Assembly (NCBI GenBank): GCA_045579085.1
Contig: JAZNLO010000019.1
Coordinates: forward strand, 1-64,000
Length of the DNA stretch: 64,000 nucleotides
Reading direction: 5' to 3'
DNA from: RGIG2206 sp045579085
Lineage (GTDB): Bacteria; Bacillota; Clostridia; Oscillospirales; Acutalibacteraceae
Within the stretch, counting starts at the first letter, position 1. Each line of letters starts with the position of its first letter. The notes beneath the pieces were generated by a model that made no database searches, was not told where the DNA came from, and saw only the letters and a program-made list of their open reading frames with translations. The position numbers and the translations under genes were made by a program. Positions 40,417 to 48,188 of this stretch are shown here, in pieces.

Positions 40417-41582
40417 TTGACTATTCACGTTTTTTAAACCCTGAAATTACGGCGCTTGAGCCATCGGGAATAAGAAGATTCTTTGATATCGCAGAGAGCA
40501 TGGATGATGTAATCTCGCTCGGTGTGGGAGAACCTGATTTTCCAACCCCTTGGCATATAAGGCAAGCCGGAATAAAATCTATTGAAGACAGAAAAACTCG
40601 CTATACTGCAAATAGCGGGCTTAAGGAATTGCGCTCTGAAATCTCCTCGTATGTAAAGCGTAAATATAGCATTGAGTATAATCCCAATAATCAGATTTTG
40701 GTCACTGTCGGCGGCAGTGAGGCTATAGACGCTGCCATTCGTTCGCTCGTTGCAAGAGGGGACGAGGTAATCATTCCTCAGCCGAGCTTTGTCTGCTATG
40801 AGCCTATCACCAGAATGGCGGGCGGCACACCTGTAATAGTTGAAACAAAGGCGGAAAACGAGTTTGTTCTCACTGCTGACGAACTTTCAGCAGCTATAAC
40901 CGATAAGACAAAACTGCTCGTTTTGCCCTATCCGTGCAACCCAACGGGCGCAGTTATGAATGAAAAAGAGCTTGAGGCCATAGCAGAAGTTATTATTAAG
41001 AATGACATTTTGGTGTTGTCTGATGAAATCTATGCAGAGCTTACTTACGGCTCAAAGCATACTTCTGTAGCCTCGATTGAGGGTATGGCTGAGAGAACGG
41101 TTGTAATAAATGGCTTCTCTAAAACTTATTCAATGACAGGCTGGCGTTTGGGCTACGCTTGCGGCCCTGCTGAGATAATTGCTCAGATGACCAAGATTCA
41201 TCAGTTTGCAATTATGAGCGCGCCTACAACTGCCCAGTACGCAGCAATAGAAGCATTGCGAAACGGCGATGCTGATATAGAAAAAATGGTTGTGCAGTAT
41301 GATTCACGTCGCAGAATAATGGTTGACGGCTTCAGAAAAATCGGACTTGACTGCTTTGAGCCAAAGGGCGCTTTCTATGCGTTTCCTTGCATTAAAAGCA
41401 GTGGCTTGTCATCAAACGATTTCTGCGAAAAGCTGCTCTATTCCAAAAAGGTAGCGCTTGTGCCGGGAACAGCGTTCGGCGCTTGCGGAGAGGGCTTTGT
41501 CAGGGCTTCTTATTGCTATTCGGTGGCTCATATTAAGGAGGCACTTGAAAGAACAAACGAGTTCCTTAAGGAGATAAAATAA
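40413..41582 (+). CDS. PLP-dependent class I aminotransferase
   Basis: 389 residues, GTG 40413 overlapping the Lrp stop. Fold type I: GVGEPDFPTPWHI, TVGGSEAIDAAIRSL, PYPCNPTGAVM, SDEIYAELTYG, and the Schiff-base Lys in NGFSKTYSMTGWRLGY. Close to the AspC/PatA group (aspartate or aromatic amino acids). Coupling to an Lrp regulator supports an amino-acid substrate, but the exact one is unknown. ispE starts two bases after its stop. Confidence 0.95.
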   Translation: MIDYSRFLNPEITALEPSGIRRFFDIAESMDDVISLGVGEPDFPTPWHIRQAGIKSIEDRKTRYTANSGLKELRSEISSYVKRKYSIEYNPNNQILVTVGGSEAIDAAIRSLVARGDEVIIPQPSFVCYEPITRMAGGTPVIVETKAENEFVLTADELSAAITDKTKLLVLPYPCNPTGAVMNEKELEAIAEVIIKNDILVLSDEIYAELTYGSKHTSVASIEGMAERTVVINGFSKTYSMTGWRLGYACGPAEIIAQMTKIHQFAIMSAPTTAQYAAIEALRNGDADIEKMVVQYDSRRRIMVDGFRKIGLDCFEPKGAFYAFPCIKSSGLSSNDFCEKLLYSKKVALVPGTAFGACGEGFVRASYCYSVAHIKEALERTNEFLKEIK

Positions 41583-41583
41583 T

Positions 41584-42438
41584 ATGAATAAGCTGTCGGC
41601 ATCTGTTTGCGCCAAGCTTAATCTTACACTTGATATTCAGGGCGTTCGTGACGACTCTTACCACGACCTTTCTATGATAATGCAGTCGGTTGATTTGTGC
41701 GACTATGTTACGGTTGAACTTAATGATACCGGTGCTGTATGGGTTGAGTGCAACGAGCTGTCGGGCGACGATAACCTTGCCGCAAAGGCAGCGAAGCTGT
41801 ATTTTTCGCTGACAGGACTTAAAAAGGGCGCTTTTATCACAATCAAAAAGCGTATTCCCGTTTGCGGCGGTCTGGCAGGCGGCAGTGCGGATGCTGCTGC
41901 AACACTTGCCATTTTAGAGCGGCTTTGCGTCGCACTTGAGAGCAGTGATAGGGAAAGTGCCGCTCTTGCACTCGGAGCAGACGTTCCGTTTGCTCTGGTA
42001 GGCGGCACAGCATACGTGTCTGGTGTTGGTGAGAAAATAGAGCCGCTAAAGCCCATACGCAGCTGCTTTTTTGTTCTTGCAAACGGCGGTGAAAAGGGCT
42101 CAACAGGTGAAATGTTTGCAAGGTTTGATAGCCTTGACAAACCAACCCATCCCCAAACCGACAAGGTGCTTTCACTGCTGTCAAGCACAGATACAGTTGG
42201 CGCGGCAAAGTTGTTTTATAACTGCTTTGAACAGCTCTGGCAGACTGATTTGACTAAACGCATTAAAGCATTGATGAACGAATACGGTTGCCTTAGCTGC
42301 ACTGTGAGCGGCTCTGGGCCAACGTTTTTCGGCGTGTTTGAAGATAGGTTGGTAGCTGAAAAATGTGCAAGTGAAATTAAAAAGTTTACTGAGTGCTATG
42401 TTTGCGCACCAACCGAAAAAAGTATATTCTTTGAATAA
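41584..42438 (+). CDS. ispE: 4-diphosphocytidyl-2-C-methyl-D-erythritol kinase
   Basis: 284 residues, ATG 41584 behind AAGGAGAT. GHMP kinase of the non-mevalonate isoprenoid pathway. N-terminal SASVCAKLNLTLDIQGVRDD (family: AKINL.L.V..RPDGYH), ATP loop PVCGGLAGGSADAAATL, and SCTVSGSGPTFFGVF near the end. Complete. Third gene of the Lrp operon, with a terminator just after. Confidence 0.95.
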   Translation: MNKLSASVCAKLNLTLDIQGVRDDSYHDLSMIMQSVDLCDYVTVELNDTGAVWVECNELSGDDNLAAKAAKLYFSLTGLKKGAFITIKKRIPVCGGLAGGSADAAATLAILERLCVALESSDRESAALALGADVPFALVGGTAYVSGVGEKIEPLKPIRSCFFVLANGGEKGSTGEMFARFDSLDKPTHPQTDKVLSLLSSTDTVGAAKLFYNCFEQLWQTDLTKRIKALMNEYGCLSCTVSGSGPTFFGVFEDRLVAEKCASEIKKFTECYVCAPTEKSIFFE

Positions 42439-42444
42439 ATATTA

Positions 42445-42485
42445 AAAAACCGTCCAATAATCCCTGCGAGGAAAGGACGGTTTTT
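42445..42485 (+). terminator. ispE terminator overlapping the spoIIR leader
   Basis: AAAAACCGTCC (42445-42455) pairs with GGACGGTTTTT (42475-42485). The only ribosome-site-like sequence for spoIIR (GAGGAAAGGA, 42467-42476) lies in the loop and 3' arm. Confidence 0.85.
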
Positions 42486-42489
42486 ATTT

Positions 42490-43089
42490 ATGAAAAAGAT
42501 ACATATTGCAATGTCAATGGCACTTGTGCTTTCAATATTACTAAGTCTTACTTGCTTTGATGCATCGTGCGATTCTGTAAGAGGCTCGGTTTTAAGACTG
42601 CACATTTTGGCAAACTCCGATTCAAAGTACGACCAGGAAATTAAGCTTAAGGTTAGGGACAGACTGCTTAATGAGAGCGGAGAATTGTTTGAGCAGATTT
42701 ATAGCTATGACGAAGCAGTCGAAAGGGCTGAGCGAAATTTGCCGCTGCTTCAAATGGCGGCGGAAGATGAATTAAGACTGCTCGGCTGCGACTTGCCCGT
42801 TAAGGTGGAGGTGGCAAAATCCGATTTCTCCACGAGGGAATACGAGGAGGTAACGCTTCCCGCAGGCGAATACACAGCACTCAGAGTCCTGATTGGTGAT
42901 GCGAAGGGTAAAAACTGGTGGTGCGTGTGCTATCCTAATATGTGTATTCCGGCGGTATCGCAGACTAAGCAAATAGGCTCAACGCTTGATAAGCAGAGCA
43001 CAAAAATAGTTACAACTCCTAAAAAATATGTGGTGAGATTTAAGATAGTTGAAATATATCAAAGCTTAAAATCAAAACTCACAAAATAG
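42490..43089 (+). CDS. spoIIR: stage II sporulation protein R
   Basis: 199 residues, ATG 42490. Signal peptide, then VRGSVLRLHILANSDSKYDQ and KLKVRDRLLN, VTLPAGEYTALRVLIGDAKGKNWWCVCYP and C-terminal VRFKIVEIYQSL, all typical. SpoIIR is secreted from the forespore under sigma-F and triggers SpoIIGA to activate sigma-E in the mother cell. No clear sigma-F promoter was found upstream. The ribosome site is buried in the ispE terminator. Confidence 0.95.
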   Translation: MKKIHIAMSMALVLSILLSLTCFDASCDSVRGSVLRLHILANSDSKYDQEIKLKVRDRLLNESGELFEQIYSYDEAVERAERNLPLLQMAAEDELRLLGCDLPVKVEVAKSDFSTREYEEVTLPAGEYTALRVLIGDAKGKNWWCVCYPNMCIPAVSQTKQIGSTLDKQSTKIVTTPKKYVVRFKIVEIYQSLKSKLTK

Positions 43090-43100
43090 CTACAACAAAA

Positions 43101-43148
43101 AACACACATTTGACGCGTAGTAAAAACTTTGTTCGTCAAATGTGTGTT
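43101..43148. terminator. bidirectional terminator
   Basis: A 15-bp perfect stem, AACACACATTTGACG (43101-43115) with 43134-43148, between convergent genes. Confidence 0.8.
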
Positions 43149-43153
43149 ATGTT

Positions 43154-43846
43154 TTATAATCCGATTTCAGACGGCACAACAGGCCAAATCTCGCTGAACA
43201 CCGATACGTGACCGGGTGTGATAACTCTGTCCTCGTGCATGGAGCCAAAATACCAGGTTTTGAATTTGCAAGAGCGGTTTATTTCTTCCAGATAACCGTT
43301 TAACTTGTTAACCCTGTCAATTTTACCCATACGCATAAGCATAGAGCTTTTAACTAACAGCGGCGGCTCGTGGGTTAGAACAATGTCAACCTGACCATTG
43401 ATTTCTTCAAGATTTTCAACACCCTCCATCATTTCGTCAGGAGAGGGGAGCTCCTCTTTCCACCAGGTTTTACGTTCAATTCGCATCTCCTTGTCGTAAC
43501 TTTCACCGCCACCGAATGTAAAGTACCTGACACCCTCGATGGTGAAAACTTGACCTCTGCACATATGATACAGGGAGCCTGAGATGCGATGCACTCTTCC
43601 GCCTTTCCAAACGGTCTGGCGATAGCTGTAGAGCTTGTCAAAATTTTCGTGGGTGCCGTCAAGGAAGCATACGTTGTACTTGCGACTGCCCAGTTCCTCG
43701 AGAATTTTTGTTTCTCTTGAACTGCCGTCCCAAATGAAACCAAAATCGCCGCAAATTATAAGTGTGTCGCCCGACTTGAGCTTGCGAAGTTGCTTGTCAT
43801 AGAGCCTGTCTTCGTCGCCATGCATATCTCCTGTTATGTAAACCAA
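43154..43846 (-). CDS. calcineurin-like metallophosphoesterase with altered metal motifs
   Basis: 230 residues from TTG 43846, chosen because GGAGG lies eight bases upstream and the first strand VYITGDMHGDEDRL follows at once. DxH and GDFGFIWD are normal, but the expected GNHEN is GTHEN and the expected GHxH is GSMH, so two usual metal ligands (Asn and His) are replaced. THEPP is kept. It could use a different metal arrangement or be weakly active. Cytoplasmic, single gene, divergent from the peptidase-like gene. Substrate unknown. Confidence 0.85.
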   Translation of the reverse strand: MVYITGDMHGDEDRLYDKQLRKLKSGDTLIICGDFGFIWDGSSRETKILEELGSRKYNVCFLDGTHENFDKLYSYRQTVWKGGRVHRISGSLYHMCRGQVFTIEGVRYFTFGGGESYDKEMRIERKTWWKEELPSPDEMMEGVENLEEINGQVDIVLTHEPPLLVKSSMLMRMGKIDRVNKLNGYLEEINRSCKFKTWYFGSMHEDRVITPGHVSVFSEIWPVVPSEIGL

Positions 43847-43960
43847 ACCCTTCACCTCCAAAAAAGTGAAAAATGTGACGAAAAAACACTTTAAATATGT
43901 TGTTTCATCTGTTATAATCAAAATATAAGATTATATTACACTATTTTCGGAGAGATTTCA

Positions 43961-45265
43961 ATGAGAAAAACTACTTTTATTATTTCCATTGTTTTAATAT
44001 TGACTATATTTTTATCTAATTTCACAGCATTGGCATATACGCCCACCTTTGAGGTCAAGGCTAAAAACGTTTTGCTTGTAAACACCAATACGGACGATGT
44101 TTTATATAGCAAAAATGCAGATGATAAAATGCTCCCCACTTCGCTTACATATCTTATGGTTGCGTTGCTTACGTATGAGAGCGTGTCTGATTTAAGCACA
44201 GTTGTCACTGTTGATAAATCAGTTTCAAATTCGCTTTTGGGCACAGGCGCACTTGTCAGCGATATAAAGGACGGTGAGCAGTTAACTGTTGACCAGCTTT
44301 TACATTTTATGCTCATTTCGTCTTATAACGACGTTGCACTTTACCTGGCTGACTATGTTAGCGGCAGTGTTGATAAGTTTGTATCAATAATGAACTCAAG
44401 GGCGCAGTCACTCGGTATGGAAAACACCGCTTTTGTTACCCCTGTAGGACTGGCTGCAAACGGTCAGTATACTACTGCGAGTGACCTTTATATTCTGTCA
44501 AAGGCTGTGTTTGAAATCGACCATCTGGCAGATATAATGAAAAAATCAAGGCAGACGGTTGCCCCGACTAACCTTACAAGCGCAGACAGGATATTAGTAA
44601 ACACCAATTATATGCTGTCGGCAGGCTCGAATTATTACTATAAATATATGGTTATGGGTAAAACGGGCAACGGCGATGAGGGTAGATGCTTTGCTTCAAT
44701 GGCAACTAAGGACGGCGAAACATATATTTGCATCGTTTCAAAATGCGCTGATAAAAATGCGCGCGACGAGTTTGAATCCACCAAAAGCCTGTATAAGTGG
44801 GCGTTCAACAATTTCACCTACAAAACAATAGTTGAGGAAGGGGAGTTAGTGCCTGTTTCTGCAGATATAGCTCATTCGTGGGAAAAGGATAATATCACGC
44901 TCTCGGCGGGTAACACCGTAGTTGCGCTTTTGCCGAAGGACGCAGATATGTCAACGATTGAATACATACCTGAGCTTGCAAAGGAAACCTTTAACGCTCC
45001 TGTTAAAAAAGGAGACGTGCTCGGCACGGCATCTGTTGTATTTGCTAATGAAACCATAGGAATCGTTCAGCTTGTGGCATCGGAGGACGTTGAGGGCAGC
45101 GTTGTGCTGTGGATATGGAGCTTCTTCGAAAACATATTTACAAACCCGATTGTGTCAATTGTACTTGGACTGTTGATTGTTGGCTTTATAGTGTTAACTA
45201 TTATTGCAAACGTTAAGGCGAGAAAAGCGCGCGATAAGCGTGTAAGGCTTAAGAAAAGGCTGTAA
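43961..45265 (+). CDS. D-alanyl-D-alanine carboxypeptidase-like protein lacking the SxxK lysine
   Basis: 434 residues, ATG 43961. Signal peptide (about 1-26), peptidase S11 domain, beta-rich C-terminal domain, and a membrane helix near the end (IVSIVLGLLIVGFIVLTII). The S11 triad motifs read: S61-L-T-Y64 where SxxK is expected, SYN in SSYND (normal SxN), and KTG in GKTGNGDEGRC (normal). The Lys-to-Tyr change is clear in the codon TAT at 44150-44152. Without this general base the enzyme is probably inactive or altered, perhaps a penicillin-binding or peptidoglycan-sensing pseudo-enzyme. Confidence 0.9.
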   Translation: MRKTTFIISIVLILTIFLSNFTALAYTPTFEVKAKNVLLVNTNTDDVLYSKNADDKMLPTSLTYLMVALLTYESVSDLSTVVTVDKSVSNSLLGTGALVSDIKDGEQLTVDQLLHFMLISSYNDVALYLADYVSGSVDKFVSIMNSRAQSLGMENTAFVTPVGLAANGQYTTASDLYILSKAVFEIDHLADIMKKSRQTVAPTNLTSADRILVNTNYMLSAGSNYYYKYMVMGKTGNGDEGRCFASMATKDGETYICIVSKCADKNARDEFESTKSLYKWAFNNFTYKTIVEEGELVPVSADIAHSWEKDNITLSAGNTVVALLPKDADMSTIEYIPELAKETFNAPVKKGDVLGTASVVFANETIGIVQLVASEDVEGSVVLWIWSFFENIFTNPIVSIVLGLLIVGFIVLTIIANVKARKARDKRVRLKKRL

Positions 45266-45271
45266 TATCAG

Positions 45272-45312
45272 GCGGTATGCACTAAAATTTCAGTGCGTGC
45301 CGCTTGTTTTTT
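45272..45312 (+). terminator. intrinsic terminator
   Basis: GCGGTATGCACT (45272-45283) pairs with 45292-45303 with two wobbles, then TTGTTTTTT. Confidence 0.85.
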
Positions 45313-45396
45313 GATTTAGGCTCGCAACAAACACCGTTATAGTAGAAGATTAAATAAAGTTATTGTATTTTTTACAAAAGAAAGCATAAATTTTGG

Positions 45397-45425
45397 TTGC
45401 AATGTTGTCGGTTTTGTTGTAAAAT
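45397..45425 (+). promoter_or_regulatory. pgi: pgi promoter
   Basis: TTGCAA (45397-45402), 17 bp, TAAAAT (45420-45425). Confidence 0.65.
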
Positions 45426-45462
45426 AAACTAAATAAAATATTCAAAGGTGGAATCTGTTCAA

Positions 45463-46800
45463 ATGGCAATTAAGTTTATTGACAAGTATGCATCTGATTT
45501 TATTAAATCTGATGAATTAACAGGTATTGAACCTCAGGTTGCGGCTGCACATTCTTTGTTGCATAGCGGCAAGGGTCTCGGTAACGACTTTATCGGCTGG
45601 CTTGACCTTCCTGTAAATTATGATAAAGATGAGTTTGCAAGAATTAAAAAGGTTGCTGAAAAAATCATAAGCGACACAGACGTGCTGATTGTTATCGGTA
45701 TCGGCGGTTCATATCTTGGTGCAAGAGCCGCTATCGAGTTTTTAACCTCACCTTACTATAATAATCTTAAGAAAAACACGCCTGACATTTATTTTGTTGG
45801 TAATTCTATCAGTGGCTCAGCCCTTGCAGACGTAATGTCAATTTGCGAGGGTAAGCGCGTTTCAGTTAACGTTATATCCAAGTCAGGCACAACCACAGAG
45901 CCTGCAATTGCATTCAGAGTGTTCAAAGACTTGCTTGAAAAGCAGTATGGTAAAGACGGCGCTAAGGAGAGAATCTATTGCACCACCGATAAAGCCAGAG
46001 GAACACTTAAGGAGCTTGCAGATGCTGAGGGTTATGAAACCTTCGTTGTTCCTGATGACGTTGGAGGACGTTTCTCTGTGCTTACAGCGGTTGGATTGCT
46101 TCCGATAGCAGTTGCAGGCGCAGATATCGATGCTCTTATGGCAGGCGCCGCCGCAGCAAGAGAGAAGTACAGCGTTTGCGATATGTCAAACGACTGCTAT
46201 AAGTATGCTGCATTGCGTAATGTTTTCTATCGCAAGGGCAAGATTATGGAACTACTTGTCAGCTATGAGCCGCGCTTTACAATGATGGCTGAGTGGTTTA
46301 AGCAGCTGTTTGGCGAGAGCGAGGGCAAGGATAATAAGGGTTTGTTCCCCGCTTCAGTAACTTTCTCAACAGACCTTCACTCACTTGGTCAGTATGTTCA
46401 GGATGGCTCACGTATAATGTTCGAAACTGTTGTTCAGATTGAGAACTCGGACAAGGATGTTACCATTCAGGAAGCAGCCGACGACGGCGACGGACTCAAC
46501 TTCCTCGCTGGTAAGACAATGTCTTACGTAAACAGCAAGGCATTTGAGGGAACAATCCTCGCACATACAGACGGCGGAGTGCCTAACTTTGTTTTATCTA
46601 TCGAGCGCGCAGACGAGTACAATCTTGGTGAGCTCATCTATTTCTTCGAAAAGGCTTGCGCAATTTCAGGCTATATGCTTGGAGTTAATCCGTTTAACCA
46701 GCCCGGTGTTGAGGATTATAAGAAGAATATGTTTGCTTTGCTTGGCAAGAAGGGCTATGAAGACCGCAAGGCAGAGCTTGAGGCGCGTCTTGGCAAATAA
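45463..46800 (+). CDS. pgi: glucose-6-phosphate isomerase
   Basis: 445 residues from ATG 45463; a GTG 15 bases earlier lies in the ribosome site AAAGGTGG. Interconverts glucose-6-P and fructose-6-P. VIGIGGSYLGARAAIEFL, SKSGTTTEPAIAFR, DDVGGRFSVLTAVGLLPIA and the C-terminal GVNPFNQPGVEDYKKNMF are signatures of the short bacterial form. Followed 45 bases later by the P-loop gene, probably on the same transcript. Confidence 0.98.
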   Translation: MAIKFIDKYASDFIKSDELTGIEPQVAAAHSLLHSGKGLGNDFIGWLDLPVNYDKDEFARIKKVAEKIISDTDVLIVIGIGGSYLGARAAIEFLTSPYYNNLKKNTPDIYFVGNSISGSALADVMSICEGKRVSVNVISKSGTTTEPAIAFRVFKDLLEKQYGKDGAKERIYCTTDKARGTLKELADAEGYETFVVPDDVGGRFSVLTAVGLLPIAVAGADIDALMAGAAAAREKYSVCDMSNDCYKYAALRNVFYRKGKIMELLVSYEPRFTMMAEWFKQLFGESEGKDNKGLFPASVTFSTDLHSLGQYVQDGSRIMFETVVQIENSDKDVTIQEAADDGDGLNFLAGKTMSYVNSKAFEGTILAHTDGGVPNFVLSIERADEYNLGELIYFFEKACAISGYMLGVNPFNQPGVEDYKKNMFALLGKKGYEDRKAELEARLGK

Positions 46801-46845
46801 GTTTCTTACCGCAGTTTGCGGATAAATATAAAAGGAGATGTTTCT

Positions 46846-47262
46846 ATGATTTCTTTGATTATCGGTAAAAAGGGTTCCGGAAAGACTAAGCACCTCGTTG
46901 AGCTTGTAAACGCAGCAGTTGATGCGTCTAAGGGCCACGTTGTATGTATCGAAAAGGGACTCAAGCTTACATACGACCTTACACATAAAGCAAGACTTGT
47001 AGATTCTGATGAATACGGCATCAACAATTACGATGCGCTTTACGGTTTCTTGACCGGTATGTGCGCAGGCGATTACGATATGACTGATGTTTTCGTAGAC
47101 GCTACATTGAGAATCGGCGGCCGTGAGCCTGATAAGTTTGCAGACTTCATTGAGAAGCTTTCACAGCTTGGCGCAATAGCGGATATAAACATTACGTTTA
47201 CCGTATCTTGTGACGAGGCAGATTTGCCCGCAAGAGTTTTTGAATTTGCGAAAAAAATCTAA
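46846..47262 (+). CDS. small P-loop ATP-binding protein, unknown function
   Basis: 138 residues from ATG 46846 (AAAAGGAGATG upstream). Walker A IIGKKGSGKTKHL at residues 6-17; possible Walker B at VFVDATLRIGG. Compact Rossmann-like NTPase with no extra domain. It appears conserved in Clostridia downstream of pgi-like genes but I know no characterised member. A terminator follows. Confidence 0.8.
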   Translation: MISLIIGKKGSGKTKHLVELVNAAVDASKGHVVCIEKGLKLTYDLTHKARLVDSDEYGINNYDALYGFLTGMCAGDYDMTDVFVDATLRIGGREPDKFADFIEKLSQLGAIADINITFTVSCDEADLPARVFEFAKKI

Positions 47263-47280
47263 GTTTTAAGCTTTAATCAG

Positions 47281-47319
47281 ACAGGGTCGGCGCAGATTTT
47301 ACGCTCCGACTCTGTTTTT
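47281..47319 (+). terminator. intrinsic terminator
   Basis: ACAGGGTCGG (47281-47290) pairs with CCGACTCTGT (47306-47315) with one wobble, then TTTTG. Confidence 0.82.
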
Positions 47320-47341
47320 GTTGTAAAATGTAAAAAATAAC

Positions 47342-47370
47342 TTGACAAAATATTTCAATAATAATATAAT
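47342..47370 (+). promoter_or_regulatory. promoter of yceD-rpmF
   Basis: TTGACA (47342-47347), 17 bp, TATAAT (47365-47370): full consensus. Confidence 0.92.
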
Positions 47371-47401
47371 AATCTTTGTTCGAAAAGGGGTGGAGTCTGT
47401 G

Positions 47402-47893
47402 ATGGTTGAGCTTCATTCGCTGTTTTCAGGCGATATAGACCAGCTCCCACTTGACATTACCTTTGATATGAGTCAAGTTGACATTGGCGGTTATCTGCCG
47501 TTAAGTCAGCCTGCCCGCTTCATAGGCAGCGTTTACAACCGTTCGGGCGTCATCACTCTTGAGGGTGTTGTATCGTGCGAATATAGCGCGCCGTGTGACC
47601 GTTGCAGTACAGATTGCAGCGAGAGTGTGAGCGCAGAAGTTCTTTATTATCTGTCGGAAAACATTGCAGATGAGGAAAAGGACGATTACGCTGTTGTGGT
47701 TGGCAGAAAGTTAGAGGTTGACTCATTGGTTTGCACCGATTTATTGCTTGCGCTACCAACCAAGCATCTTTGCAAGGAGGATTGCAAAGGCTTGTGTAGT
47801 AATTGCGGTGCCGACCTTAACAACGGTAAATGCGCGTGCTCGGATGTTGAAGATAATCCGTTTGCGCAGGCGCTGAAATCGTTTTTTGATTAA
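47402..47893 (+). CDS. yceD: DUF177 (YceD) family protein
   Basis: 163 residues from ATG 47402. The frame extends to 47342, but that lies in the promoter. YceD proteins influence large-subunit rRNA accumulation and are nearly always upstream of rpmF, as here. GVVSCEYSAPCDRC and the C-terminal CKEDCKGLCSNCGADLNNGK carry Cys pairs suggesting zinc binding. Confidence 0.93.
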   Translation: MVELHSLFSGDIDQLPLDITFDMSQVDIGGYLPLSQPARFIGSVYNRSGVITLEGVVSCEYSAPCDRCSTDCSESVSAEVLYYLSENIADEEKDDYAVVVGRKLEVDSLVCTDLLLALPTKHLCKEDCKGLCSNCGADLNNGKCACSDVEDNPFAQALKSFFD

Positions 47894-47931
47894 GTTAAAA
47901 ATTTTAATTATACTGCAAGGAGGTGCTGACG

Positions 47932-48114
47932 ATGGCGGTACCGAAGAGAAAAACATCTAAGGCAAGAAAGAATAAGAGACGTTCTAACGTATGGAAGATG
48001 GAGGCACCTGAGCTCGTAAGATGCCCCCAGTGCAACGAGTACAAGCGTCCTCACAGAGTATGTCAGAGTTGCGGTTACTACAACGGCAGACAGGTTATCG
48101 TTAAAGAGGCCTAA
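47932..48114 (+). CDS. rpmF: 50S ribosomal protein L32
   Basis: 60 residues, ATG 47932 behind AAGGAGGTG. MAVPKRKTSKARKNKRRS is the hallmark start; a zinc ribbon C-x2-C (CPQC) and C-x2-C (CQSC) follows, so this is the zinc-containing form. Confidence 0.98.
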   Translation: MAVPKRKTSKARKNKRRSNVWKMEAPELVRCPQCNEYKRPHRVCQSCGYYNGRQVIVKEA

Positions 48115-48139
48115 GGTCTTTTATTAACAGTGTGATGAG

Positions 48140-48171
48140 TATCCCCACGCATGCCGTGGGGATATTTGTTT
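48140..48171 (+). terminator. rpmF terminator
   Basis: A 10-bp stem, TATCCCCACG (48140-48149) with 48155-48164, then TTTGTTT. It lies immediately before the ribosome site of the next gene. Confidence 0.82.
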
Positions 48172-48188
48172 ATAAAGAGGTGAGATAT

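Noticed and set aside
42430..42490. Sigma-F promoter for spoIIR (GTATA near 42422)
   Set aside because: No GG-containing -10 element at the right distance.
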